A stretch of DNA of 64,000 nucleotides from positions 3,596,001-3,660,000 of the forward strand of contig JASFXZ010000039.1 of assembly GCA_032209605.1 (NCBI GenBank), in the 5' to 3' direction. Under the pieces are notes generated by a model that worked only from the letters and a program-made list of their open reading frames with translations, was not told the DNA's origin and ran no database searches. The translations under genes and the position numbers were made by a program. This stretch comes from Mactromeris polynyma. Lineage: Eukaryota; Mollusca; Bivalvia; Venerida; Mactridae. Shown here piece after piece: positions 12,401 to 24,286 of this stretch (its first letter is position 1; every line of letters begins with the position of its first letter).

Positions 12401-12505
12401 TGTGCATTAATTCCCTTATGGCCTAACATTAAAAGGAGATCTATAAGTTCGAGTATAAACCGTGTCACATCAATCAATCGTGTACTGCCCTGCCCCTACA
12501 TGTCT
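9450..12505. other. Intergenic DNA, the diverged 3' flank of the pseudogene
   Basis: Blocks matching 4.47-4.80 kb occur at 9838-9870, 10350-10420 and 11039-11124, separated by unmatched insertions. The flank of the second gene copy has therefore been expanded compared with the first. No gene is supported. Confidence 0.45.
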
Positions 12506-13104
12506 TCATATATCTTTAAAGCCAAGTGGCTGAACGCCTTTGATGAAAGCATCTGGTATTGCACACACAGTGCGTTTATTCACATCAATAAAATGCATTT
12601 CAGACAGAGCTGAAGCCAAGCGCCCTTTCTTCTTGGACGAATACTCCTGTACTGCACGTAGGTATTGATTCACACAAATATCCATAGGAACTGCAAACGT
12701 TGCTAAAAATAAAAAAATAGTGAAATTTACTTTTACAATTACTTTTTTGTAGGTAGCAACATACTTTAAAAAGTGGTTATAGTTATATACATTGCAGGGA
12801 CGAGTAGTTGGCCATCAGTTATATCAGCATCACGATGACAACCCTAACAAGACCACAACCCATGAGCTTAGATAATATCATGATACTAAGGTACTTAACT
12901 GCTGTATGGTACTATTTCTTTAAAGTTAAATGAAATCCAACCTGTTACAAAGATATGCTACTAAACTGCTACCATTTGAAAATAAGTAAATGAGGTCGAT
13001 AAAAGTTATCTATGTCGAGTCGAAAGCAATTTTGGTGGTCACAAATCTCAGCTGAGAGGCAATTGGTAAATTACAAATATACAAAGTGTGTACTATCATT
13101 TAGC

Positions 13105-13380
13105 ACAAACAATATTGTTTGTTTCATCGGGTTTAACGCCGTTTCTCAACAATATTTCAGTTATATACGGCGGCCGGTTCACCTAACCAGTTTTTCCTGG
13201 ACTGAAATCTAACCAGTACTAACTTACCCTTCCACAAGGAGCCGGCAACTTCTCCACATGTGGAGGAAAATCGACATTTTAGTCGTATTTTCATGGAAGG
13301 GTATGACCTGCCGCGACCGGGAATCGAACCCGGGTTCCAAGTCCAGCGCACTAACCACTGGATCACGGCCGCGGCTAGCA
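13105..13380 (-). mobile_element. tRNA-derived SINE, full head and tail
   Basis: On the minus strand the 5' head has an A box (TGATCCAGTGGTTAGTGC) and a perfect B box (GGTTCGATTCC) at about 13320-13376. A central segment with ACTGGTTAGATTTCAGTCC and a 3' tail with AACTGAAATATTGTTGAGAA and GGCGTTAAACCC at about 13125-13160 follow. This head-core-tail layout is that of mollusc SINEs. It lies in intron 2 of the pseudogene. Confidence 0.75.
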
Positions 13381-13967
13381 CAAACAATAGCTCAATGATA
13401 AATATAATCTAAAAACGATCAATAAAATTATCAACTTCATGTCACACTGATAATTGTATTATCATTTTCACAGCTTTATAGTGTGTTTACTTAGCTACTT
13501 ATATATTTAATAAAACGTCTGACATTGGTTAGATGTCAGACATTTCCAATCCACACTGTGTTTGTGTCTTTATTGTGACATAAATGAACTGCATTGACAG
13601 GGGAACACAAATATAAATAAAATTATAAACATGTAACCAACATTAATAATCGGTGACATAGAGATAAATTATTTATGAAGATTTACATTTCTAATCAAGG
13701 ACATGTAAACCGATGAGAATACGGTAAATGATAGGGAATATTCAACATAAGTTAACAACTGACAGTGTTAACATTTTAACTATTTATACAATGTTTTAAA
13801 CAAACTTTGATAAATTGACCGTTGTTCATTACAAAGACTATAACATAAATAAAGCAAACAGGTCAAGTGCTCCAATAGCGCGATGCCTATGTAAAAGTAA
13901 GACGCTTCCATGTAATGTTACCTGAAAGACAACACTTAAAACAATTATATAAACAAACACATGTATG

Positions 13968-14017
13968 TAGTAGTTAATCTATATTCATCTATTGAGATGA
14001 ATATAGATTAACTACTA
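13968..14017. repeat. Perfect 23-bp palindrome with a 4-base loop
   Basis: The arms 13968-13990 and 13995-14017 (TAGTAGTTAATCTATATTCA... ) are exact reverse complements around ATTG. This predicts a very stable hairpin in the intron of the pseudogene. It may be the two ends of a MITE collapsed together. Confidence 0.7.
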
Positions 14018-14925
14018 CTCGTATCTAGCCGTTATGTGTATGGATTCCGAAGCTTCGTGGTTAGAACACAGGGCGATATACCATTAATTTTGCTAAATGA
14101 TCGCGAGTTGGCAGCCCGTAGGAGAAGCATTTCTATAAAATATTTATCCCATGTCATCGTTTTTTTATATCAATTTTAAAGTTATTAATATCTGTATTCG
14201 ATTTGCAATTAACAATACAGAACGTTACATCCACATATTTAAAAACTAATGACTATATAAGACGGTCCTGAAATTAAAACAGAATAGTTTAAATGGTAGA
14301 AGCGATATATAATGTATGTATACATATATATTAGGCATAAAGGAAATGGGAACGTATGGCTTATCTGAACCAATTGCAGGCAAATCAATTGATTTCATTC
14401 CTTTACTTTCAGCTTCATAGAAAGAATTGAGAACTGTCTGCTTAAGATCATCTTCACATTTCTTCCAACCCAATGATCCTGTTCTATCATAATCACGCCA
14501 CAAAGGACCATTGGCATGTATTACACATTCATACCGGAGTTTACCTGCCATAGTTGAACAAACTTGACCAACAGGCAGTGTTCCGTTGGACAAAATATAC
14601 GTTTTACACTCTTCAACTAACGACTTTCCAGCAGCGTTGGCCACAATTTTTGCAATTCCATTTCCATGATGTAAATGACTATTTGAAGCAGAAGCAATAC
14701 AATCTACATTAACTCGCAAGATATTAGCTTTGTACACCATGACTTTAATACCTTCTTGTGTCACAAATATTCCCATTTTTGAAGAATCACCTTGATTCAA
14801 GTCCCTTACTTCATTTAGTTGAAGAGTCATTTTCTCTATTCGTTCATCCCGATCTCTGACCTGTTGTTCGATAGAGTGTGTCTTCGCCCACTCATTCTTG
14901 TATTTCTCCTCCATTTGTTTAAATT

Positions 14926-15065
14926 TTCCGGTGTAGTTGTCTACAAAACAGAAGTCATTCAATACATTAGGACCAAAGCTAAATTAAGAATTACATTCCG
15001 GTGTAGTTGTCTACAAAACAAAAGTCATTCAATACACTAAGAGCAAACTAAATTAAGAATTACAT
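14926..15065 (-). repeat. 70-bp tandem duplication across the exon 2 acceptor of the pseudogene
   Basis: Copy one (14926-14995) holds the first bases of exon 2 and its TTTTGTAG acceptor. Copy two (14996-15065) repeats this with a few mismatches. Both copies present an acceptor followed by ACAACTACACCGGAA, so exon 2 has two candidate 3' splice sites. The intact paralogue has only one. Confidence 0.7.
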
Positions 15066-16364
15066 ACTTTTATGAAGGAGATGCAAATTACCATTTTACT
15101 GAGTAAATTACATATCACTCACTAAAATAATCAGTAACAAAGCAATTCATTGTTTAACCAAATACACGATACAAACGCTTTAAATTAATTCGAAATTACC
15201 TGGTTCTTCTGTTTCATGAAAAACTTCACCAATCAGCTTAGTTTCTGTTGTGTTATCCGAGCTTAGCTTGTACTGATGTAATTTATACTCTGTAATATTA
15301 TTTTCGTTTTTCAAAGTTGAGAGCCATTCCTGAAAGTTTGCTAACATAGGTTATGTTTCTTTGGCCACAATGAATAATGCCTTTAATTCATCACTTATCA
15401 TATTGTCTTTAAAAGAACTTATTGAGTTACACATTCTTTTCAGTTTGTCAATTTGTTTTTCATTATCAATACGCAATTGATCCGCCTTTGCTAATGCAAT
15501 ATGTGCTGTTTCATCAACATTGAAATTGAATGAATCTGGAAATGCTTGTATAGCATTCACTGTTTTTACATTAGTTGCTTCAACAGACTGTGTAAGAAGG
15601 TGAATCCTTTGCATACACTCAGTGTGCATATCATCAAGTTCATGTATCTTTTTAGAAAGACGAGCAACGCCTCCATTATCATGATATCTTTTGGCTGCTA
15701 CTTCAATATTTTCGCGATTGCATGCGCTGTGACCTATAAGCATGCATTCAGTACAACCAACTTTACTGTGATCAACGCAGTATAATTCAATAAAATGATT
15801 TTCGTGACGCTTGCATGGTTCAGAATGTGTTTTTCTGTCTACCGTTCCTGTCACTATATGCTGTCTATTGTGACCAAAACATCGTGGACTCATGAGCGTT
15901 TCACTATCACAGCAGTATCCACAAGAGAGGTTTTCATGCCGTATACCACAAGTCTGATCCAAGCCTGTTTCGATCTCCGGGTCAATGATATCAGGGTTCT
16001 CCATATGTTTCAAGATTTCATTCATATATTGATAATACACAAGCGACAAAAAGCATGACCAAGATATTCATAAATGTTTACCGCAAACATACATTCAACA
16101 GCAGTTCGTTTCAAGTGTCGTTTCCAACCTCGATAACGAAAGTAGCCATTTTCAATATCCCATATATATCACACTTATTCACAATATTCAGCATTCGTTC
16201 AGTAGTATATAATTACGAAATGTTTTCCAAACAAAACATATTTCTTCAGCCTGATACAATACAAATCCTTGGGCTTAAATACCCGATCTCGTTATCTCTG
16301 GAAGTTATTGCAAGACATAAAGTCTATCTCGAGATAGTGTTGTTAACGTGATGATTGTTTATGT

Positions 16365-16500
16365 TCGGCCAGGCCATTCCTTGCGCCCCTGTTCCTTTGC
16401 GTGTTTCCCCTTCACCTCCTCAATGCCTGATTTTCCCCGGAGGTCCGTGTGGGGAGGCATTGTTTAGTGTATGTGGCGTTTCCTTTAGCAACATATTCTC
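16365..16500 (+). repeat. Dispersed repeat family R1, copy (plus)
   Basis: Contains GGCCATTCCTTGCGCCCCTG, GTGTGGGGAGGCATTG and GGCGTTTCCTTTAGCAAC, closely matching 44430-44575. Open frames across it resemble frames of the other copies only because the DNA is shared. Confidence 0.5.
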
Positions 16501-16999
16501 TCTGTTAGTACTCTATGAAATTAGGGTTGCTACAACACCAAGAGATACACGTATCCGAATAAATATGTGAAAAATAAAAATGTGATGCTCATACAAGAAT
16601 GACAATTTAGACAGTTTAAAGCAGAGTCGCCAAATTTTAAGCCGAAAGTGATATCGATATTATACATGGCTGGTAAAAGTAAGAGCATGGAAAACATAAT
16701 TACACACAGACCGAACTCGTCAGGGGGATTACAGCTTCTTGCTCCAGCTCTGTCTGATGTTGGGTTATTTTTAATTTGTATTTTGGAGTATATTCAGTTC
16801 GAATCACACATTCTCAAAATGACAGGAAGGCCTAGTTTTGGCTTCATTTGATTAGATAAATAGCAAAATATTTGGATATGTTTCAAACATTTCTACATTG
16901 TCTGAATTTAAGCTAAACCAAACAATATAAATGTTTATTTGCGAATTTTCACAAATGCATTCTCTTCTTGATCAGATTACTTGCAGAAACTTTTAGAAA

Positions 17000-17060
17000 G
17001 ATTAAGTTGTTACAGGGAACGCCATATACACAAGACAATGCCTCCCAACACATGAATGTA
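17000..17060 (-). repeat. Dispersed repeat family R1, short copy
   Basis: GTTGTTACAGGGAACGCCAT then ACAAGACAATGCCTCCCAAC, the inverted form of the R1 core. Confidence 0.4.
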
Positions 17061-17674
17061 GTTTTCTAAGCGCTATCCCTGATGGATGATATAGTAACAG
17101 CATTTAATGCAAGTGCGGGTAGACTTTTACGGCCACCACTCTGCACTAAGTAACACTAACGTAGAATTCTGGCACAGTAGCGTTACTGGTGAAAACAGAC
17201 CCTTGCTTAAATGTACGTTGGTAAATTGATCATTTATACAGATGTACAAAACATGAATGAAGAAGTCGAGCAGGAAATGTCACATACAAAGAACTCTATC
17301 ACCCAAAAGCATCAGGAGACATAAAAGATGAACATATACATACAAGTAAACAAATGCAAAGGCAAAAAGGGACACAAAACAAACAAAAACACAGGTGAAA
17401 ATAGGAGGATCCCCTTGTTTAGACCCTCGTAAAATGTTGCACCCCACCTCACACTTATCCTGCAATCACCCATATAAAACGAGCAATGTAAATAAGAAAA
17501 TACTCGCTGGAAAACTCCCCAAAATTGGATACGACAACAACAGGATAATATACAAGAAGAACAGATACCCGTTAAGCCAGTCAAAGATGTACTCAAAGAC
17601 ATATCAGAAGCCAAAGTATCTGAAGAGAAGTCGTTAAGCTAAGGACAGGATGGGCATAATACAAACATTCGACG

Positions 17675-17790
17675 CCATCCTTCTGTTACAGGGAATGCAA
17701 CATACACAAAACAATGCCTTCCCACACAGATTCCACGGAAACATCATCCTATGAAACAATAGGGATTGAGGAGGTGTAAGGGCAAACATC
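17675..17790 (-). repeat. Dispersed repeat family R1, copy (minus)
   Basis: GTTACAGGGAATGCAACATA, ACAATGCCTTCCCACACAGA and GAGGAGGTGTAAGGGC match the inverted R1 core. Related GCAGGAAATGYCACATA blocks at about 17270 and 17890 form a second, shorter repeated motif. Confidence 0.45.
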
Positions 17791-17949
17791 TGTGGGATGG
17801 GGAAGTAAGGAATTGTCCGGATAAAAGTCTGCATATAAACCATTATAGGATGTCGACGACCTATATAAATGACAGATGAAGTAAAGCAGGAAATGCCACA
17901 TAAAAAGGGTACATACACCCAAAGGCACAAGGAAAAATGCATACATAAA

Positions 17950-20100
17950 ACCGCGACAAATTACAAGTTAAGTATCATGCGCTACATCCGACTCTGTTCC
18001 ACATTTAGTTATGGTTTACGAAGTTATTTGCACAGAAACATGTAATCCGAGAGGACCGTACTTATTTACTCCTGTAGAAGTGTGTGTTTACACAATATTT
18101 GAACCAAGAGTACCACAGCGTTGCCGTACCGACTTGCGTAATAACAGAACAAGTTGATATTACACACCAACACTCGTGTTGTAACAAAATTGGATATCGC
18201 ATACAATGTTCTTCAACTTTCATTATCATGTGTTTCCCAAATTACAAAAATTACATTGGTGTTCCGTTGTCTGTATGATTGTCTTCATATTACCGTGGTA
18301 TGATTAAATTCACAGATTGGATGGTAGTCTACAAGGATAACACTATAATCCTGCGTCTGGTTCCTATTGATAATTGTGTCATGTTTTTCCACAGACCATT
18401 CTAATGTGGTAATCAAATTTTCATCCAGTTTTTTGCGGCAGTTGCTAGCCTTACCCTTAAAGTTAAATTTCAGCACTACTTAAAATCAAGTGATCGGAAG
18501 TGGCAATTTTTGTCTAAGCCCGAACAACCGCATTCTGACACATTTCCGCTTTAAAAAAATATATCTTACTTTGGCGTACAAATGTTCTTCGTATTCAAAA
18601 CTAGATTAGTTTTATTTAGTACATGAAATGTATTCCTTTCTCACGGGATGGATACTGGACCCAAAATAAAATGTCTTTTTAATGTCCAGGCGCCATTTAG
18701 GTGATGAATGCGTCACATCAATGGAATATAGGTTTGACACTTGACATTCACACACTTGACATTCACGTGTTTTCGTATATGGTATTTCCGGCTCTATTGA
18801 CTTCTTCATTCTCACAGCTACATTGTGTTGTACTTTCTACAAGGATCAATTGCATCTAATTCAATATTTTGTGATCAAATTTAGGGGTCATTGGGTTAAG
18901 ATGAACTTTTAAAATAGCACGTTTCTGCAATGTTTTATGCTCTATGTTTCACGAGGCAACTACAGTTTATGTTCCGTTGATACTAGATAGTGTAGGTCTT
19001 TACATAGCATCTATATTTAACTTATATTGGGAATTTTCCGAGTTTTAAAACAACGAAGAAAATTATCAAAAGTTTGGAATCTTATAATTTCTGGGCGTAT
19101 TGCAGATTGAACTAATATCGGTTCTGTGTTGGAAACTCTGCCTTTTATTGTCTTTTTGGAGTCCCACGCTTCATGAAAATCTCACTGAACAAGATACACA
19201 ATGGCTATCATAGTATGAATATATGAAAATGTTACCAGGAGATATGTAATCAACCACACAATATTTATATAAACATTTATACTGTAGAACCAATAATTAT
19301 TACATATTGTTTTTGTGTTTAGGAACTAGAATTGATATCGAAATAAACCCATTCCTGCTACAAATAGGCCTATATAGTTTGAAATGTGAATATATTTGTG
19401 AGACATGTATAAATAATGTTGTACTTCTTCAAAGCTTCCGAAAATGTTACACTTCATGACGATTTTGAATGTGTAGGTTGTAAAACGTAGGACTACACTT
19501 CCGATGTTTCCTAAATATCATTGAATTAAAGCCCCTTAATGGATACCACAGGTGCCATGCGCGATTCCATATCCGTCTTTATATTTGATTTCATATTTAG
19601 CAATACTTTGTAGATTATTATATTATTGGTTGAAGCAGAGACTATTTAGGTCTTTGGATGAAGGTATAGCAATGCGCATGGCAACCCGCGATGGATACCG
19701 GATTTCATGGTAGTGGCATTTATCGATACCCGTATACTCGCAACATCTTTGACTTCATCCTAAAAGGTAAATAAATAGGACAAGGAAGAAAATATCTCTG
19801 AGTGTTGTTGACTTACGACCCGATCAAGGTGATTAATTTAATTTACATTGTAGATAATGACTAAGTAGATGACACTGTTGAAATGTCTTACTATAGCCTA
19901 ACTGCAAATTATCTTTGTACTATTTTGCGGTCATAGCAATTTTGTTTTGACTTTTGTTGATCAAATGTCATGTGACTTGCACTGTAACACAGAATTAAAT
20001 AGACACGGAATGGAAACGCCCTATCAGCCAGACCGCAAATATCGATTTTTCTGTGCCATTTTTTTTCCATTAAAAATATTGTTCACGACTTTTTTTACCA
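17950..20100. other. Intergenic, no gene seen
   Basis: Only frames under 70 codons, with no splice-consistent exons and no repeat that recurs in the window. Confidence 0.35.
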
Positions 20101-20104
20101 TAAA

Positions 20105-20190
20105 TAAGACCCTACATAACCTATAATTTGTTGTCATAAAAAAAATTGCTTATTTCACATTTTAACATTTTCTGGTTATGTAGGGTCTTA
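20105..20190. repeat. 17-bp perfect inverted repeat with a 52-base spacer
   Basis: TAAGACCCTACATAACC at 20105-20121 is exactly complementary to 20174-20190. It could be a very small MITE of 86 bp. It lies 10 bases left of the target duplication of the larger element at 20209. Confidence 0.55.
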
Positions 20191-20208
20191 TCAGCTTCCT
20201 ATCAATAT

Positions 20209-21423
20209 GGATACGGGTCAATTCGTCCTAAAAACCATATTCGTCCCGGGTCAATTCGGCACGATTTTATGTTTGTCATGGGTCAATTCGGCACACTTTT
20301 TAAAAATATTGGGAACATGTTTTATTGCGATTGTTAAGCATTATTGTTTGTGATAAATTGATGAATCACGATTAATTTATGTTTTTTACCAATCTTCAGT
20401 GATTTTTCGGCTTAAAACCGGCATTTTTATCGGAATTATACATACCAAGTGATATCAATATTTATGCGTTTTTGCTACGAAGAAACGTGCGATAAATCAT
20501 GTTGAGGTAATTGATTATGAATTTTATTGCTATTTAAATAAACATTTTGTGACGATCTTCTGTCTAATGTTTACAGCGCCTGTTACCAAACGTGAGTGTA
20601 CATCTCCGATACTTCAGTTCTATTGTTAACTACATGCCAACCTTGTTTAGGAGGAATATTCAATAATAATCCAATCTTAAAAAATAATCAACGGATTAAA
20701 AGTGAATCTACAACTGCTACAAATACAAATAACGTGGTTTATGGCAATTATACAAAAACGTTGTGACAAAATGCATAGATCAGTAGTACTTGCATTAAAA
20801 ACGCGCATCGCATTTCAATGTTAATCAACAAGAATACACAAAGTGTCAACATATTTGTTGATTAAATATTATTAAAGACGTATAAGGGAATAAGGCATTT
20901 TTTTCTAACGCGGAGAATTCCTTTAAACTGTGTATATTTGATAATGTATCCAAACAAAATATGCAATTTTATGATAAACACGATTAAAACGTGAACTTTC
21001 CAAGATAGAGCAAAATCGATACAATTGTACTACATATATATAATTGACGACAATTACACAGTTAAGGTCGTGGTACACGTGTCCACACCACCTGCATATT
21101 TGAAGATTCTACTTGAAAAGAATGCCGTTTAACTCACAAATATAGGTACATGAATAACAATGCAACAAACTGTTTTAATTATTTATAAGACATACAACAA
21201 TTAACATACACGAAACAACAAAGGCAACTAAGCATATGTATAAATATTTTTATTTATTTGAAAGCGTACAATTTTCATAAAAAGAAGCCATACAAATTCA
21301 TACAAATATAATTAAACATCACAACTTCTCCCATTTAAACGTGGGCCGAATTGACCATGTTTTAAAATCGTGCCTAATTGACCCGGGACGAACATGACTT
21401 TTAGGACGAATTGACCCGCTCCC
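20209..21423. mobile_element. Non-autonomous DNA transposon T1, 8-bp target duplication ATCAATAT
   Basis: The element is bounded by ATCAATAT at 20201-20208 and 21424-21431. Its ends are inverted repeats of about 85 bp, beginning GGATACGGGTCAATTCGTCC on the left and GGGAGCGGGTCAATTCGTCC on the right (complement). Each end holds three copies of a GGTCAATTCG-like motif. The 1.0 kb interior is AT-rich and has no transposase frame. An 8-bp duplication with GG termini fits hAT- or Merlin-type integration; the superfamily is not settled. Confidence 0.78.
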
Positions 21424-21492
21424 ATCAATATCATGTAGAACTTTCTGACATGATCCTGTGTTGCTCTTTATCCACTCACTAATTCTGAACTA

Positions 21493-22225
21493 GGCCTAAA
21501 TTAAGTTTGTTTGCCCTTTACCGACCGACCCAAGATTTAGCCGCCGACTATTCGGATTTTTTTTTGGTTAAAAACCCGAGACCGACCCGAGCGTTTATTA
21601 AACACAGTTTATATGCCTATGATCAAGCCTGGATGATATTGGTTAATCATGGTTAATTATTGATAGTCTGGACGACTAAACACCATTATGTCACACTACC
21701 ATGTGTGCAGTTTGTTCTTCTTAGTTATCAAAAGGCAAAACAATGACTATTTTTGTTTCATTATGTTAGCCTAATTATGATAACTTCCTCTAGAAAAAAG
21801 TATGACACAAAAATGGTCATACTCATAGTTGCCCTTATAATATTTACATCAACAATTATTGAAGCCTCGTGCTCATAACAGACATAAAGTACAAAACTGT
21901 ATTAAAAATAATTCCACATAATGGTGTCAATTTGCTTTCATTTGACCAACATTAATTTTTTCTGAATTGATCCGAACTTATGTTAATCATGTTTTTGACA
22001 ACCAAATGTCATTTAACCGTATCTTTTTTAATATTTACAACTATTTTACTGTACCCGCCCACCCAATGTACCATGTGCCGAAATTACCACGCACGAACAA
22101 TACATTTCGACTAAAACATATTAAATTTCCAAAATAAAATATTTTTCCTAACTTGAGTAACTACCTACCCACCTCTAAAATCTAGGGTCGGTAAAGGGCA
22201 AACAAAGACTTTTTTAATTTTGGCC
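21493..22225. mobile_element. MITE T2, GGCC ends, 3-bp target duplication CTA
   Basis: Flanked by CTA at 21490-21492 and 22226-22228. The ends share GTTTGCCCTTTACCGACC in inverted orientation (21510-21527 and about 22187-22204), with GGCC at the tips. A shorter relative lies at 44996-45305. A 3-bp duplication with GG-starting ends fits PIF/Harbinger. No transposase frame is present. Confidence 0.72.
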
Positions 22226-22229
22226 CTAT

Positions 22230-24045
22230 CAAACAAAGACCAGCAGGTAAAGTAACCTCGGCGCCTCCCTTAGCTTTCGTGCATGGTAGAACATTGGGCT
22301 CTAAATGTCTCTCTCCACATTATGTCATTCATTTTCAGTCAATTTTCTGCGCTTGCTTGTTTTGGCCATTTTTAACTAGCATACCATGAACACTTTGGCT
22401 GCTCGTTTTGTTCAAACTAGTAATAGGATTTCAGTTTTGCTTGCATTTATTCTTTCATTTTGATTGTTTTTTTCATTTGATAATGAATTGAGTAAAAGGG
22501 GAACCGAGTTCACATTTTATAGCCGGAACAACCCAAGTGTGCAGTATATATATATATATAAAAGAGATAACAATTTGCTAATACTAATGAATGTTCAGTT
22601 GTTTAATGTACTATATACACTGAAAATTATTAAGAAACTATAGGACAATTATTGCCCTATAACTTACTAGTCACTGGTTAACATTGATAACAGCTTGATA
22701 TGACATGATACATGTATTAAAAAAATGAATAACATATTAAGTACAGTTAAATTAACATTCTTCTGACACATTAAACAATAATTCTACATACGAAATGGTA
22801 CAAGTACCGGTACTATAGAATAAAGTGGGCGAAAAAGCACCGGGCCGACACCAAACAAACTCATGTGTATTAATACATTGCTTTAAACCCCATCTGAACT
22901 CCACAGAAACAGCTAATTAGTTCACAAACCACTTTAGCAGGTCACCTTTTCAACATTTCATTTTATTGAAACGTTTATGATATTATTTCGTTCGGTGAAC
23001 TTTGGAACTATTTTGTTTGCGTAGTAATTAGGCCAATGTGGACGTTTTTGACATGTTACCAGGTTTCAGTCTTTTTCGTGTTTTGAAAACGGGAACCAAT
23101 TGTTGTATGCCTCTCAAATTGCCACTACTATAGACGGTACCTGAGTGGTACCGTCCAAAAATAACATTATCAATTTTGACATATTTCAAGTGTTTGAGTA
23201 GTGTTGTCTTTTTTCTTTCGCCATGCTAAACGGTTCTGTTTTCAAAATGATTTGATAGCCTTTGCTTAGTCATTATTGATTTTATATCGCTTTACCAGTT
23301 GTTAGTAAATATATCTATCATAATCCATGTTAAAAACTCTGTGTCTCCATGTAGAGCTAATAATATAGGTGCAAATCTATGTACTCCCTGAAAGTAGGGA
23401 AGTGTGCGATTTTGTATATTGTCGATAGCTTGTGATTTTTAAAAGCTCAGATTGATGCGTTATAGTCTGAAATAGGTATTATGCATGATTCAAATGACTT
23501 AAAATTCATATATTTACAATTTGTAGGCATTTATTCCTGCAGGAAGCAGGAAAAATGTATTGCTAAAACCAGTACACTCATTTCATGTCGTAGATCTTTG
23601 TGGTTCAAATAAAATTTGTGATGTCAGATGTGAAAAATCCATTTTCAGGATTGTTTAAAGTTAAAAACTTAAGTCGAGGGCTTAATACATTTATTTACTG
23701 GTATTATTAAAGCTACAACTTGAAATTTCTTTCCCAGTCATTGTCCTTGGGGAGAGATACCAATTCAATGAATTTGCTTGTTTCGCTCAGCAGCCTTATG
23801 GTGCAATGTCATGACCTAGATTGTATTTGTATTACTGTGTTTATGAGGTCGCCCGTCACCGCGCACATTTTATAATGCACTTTATGGTATTTTGGTCGAC
23901 CCGGTATGTCCTCCGCACACCATAAATAGACTTTTTGAAACCGAAGGGGGAAATTTACCTGCCAGTAGAGCAGTATAGGTCAAACAGACAATTTTTGAAG
24001 CCAAATACGGTCACTGCACAGTGCCAATGAGACCCATCGTACAGT
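22230..24045. other. Intergenic, upstream of the membrane-protein gene
   Basis: Contains a short (TA)n run at 22547-22560. No coding exon is supported. A 5' non-coding exon of the membrane-protein gene probably lies somewhere here, because its first coding exon is preceded by a splice acceptor. Confidence 0.35.
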
Positions 24046-24049
24046 TACC

Positions 24050-24237
24050 ATTTTCCTGGCATCTAACCAGTACTTTCCTGGAATCTACCCAGTACTTTCC
24101 TGGTTACATGCCAGTACTATGTTAGGTGGGAAACACTGAAAAGCATTTCTGTTTTATCCGGCGAGACGAGGGATCGAACCCACAACCTTCAGATTCGTAG
24201 TCAGCAGCGTTAACCACTGAGCCTCAGGGCCACACAT
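24050..24237 (-). mobile_element. tRNA-derived SINE, 3' truncated
   Basis: On the minus strand the head at 24237-24155 carries A box GGCTCAGTGGTTAACGC and B box GGTTCGATCCC. It is followed by TACTGG...AACCAGGAAAGTACTGG and TACTGGTTAGATGCCAGGAA, the same core motif as the SINE at 13105-13380, here repeated three times. The usual TTGTTGA...GGCGTTAAAC tail is not seen. Confidence 0.65.
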
Positions 24238-24286
24238 GACCTAGATTTAACACTGCATAAGATTTATATAACTATGATAACTCCTT

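Larger units (their letters stand above)
12506..16004 (-). pseudogene. Paralogue of the B-box/macro gene, disabled
   Basis: The exon plan equals that of the gene at 5098-7632: 16004-15200, 14940-14365 and 12702-12506. The third exon is still open to a TGA at 12506. Disabling changes: a TAA at 15353-15351 replaces the Glu codon of the intact copy (VAMETEP versus VAKET-stop-P) while the frame past it stays aligned, and the exon 2 donor is ATAAGC where the intact copy has GTTAGT. B-box1 has lost several zinc ligands (CDIC became CGIR), though B-box2 is kept. In the macro domain IANAVN became IASASN and GGG became GNG, so ADP-ribose binding would fail. Translation of exon 1 alone would give a truncated B-box/coiled-coil protein of about 217 aa (from 16004); an upstream in-frame ATG exists at 16049. 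A polymorphic null allele is an alternative. Confidence 0.8.

Noticed and set aside
13316..13378. Functional tRNA gene
   Set aside because: A and B boxes are present, but the segment continues into a SINE core and tail, and no proper acceptor stem is seen.
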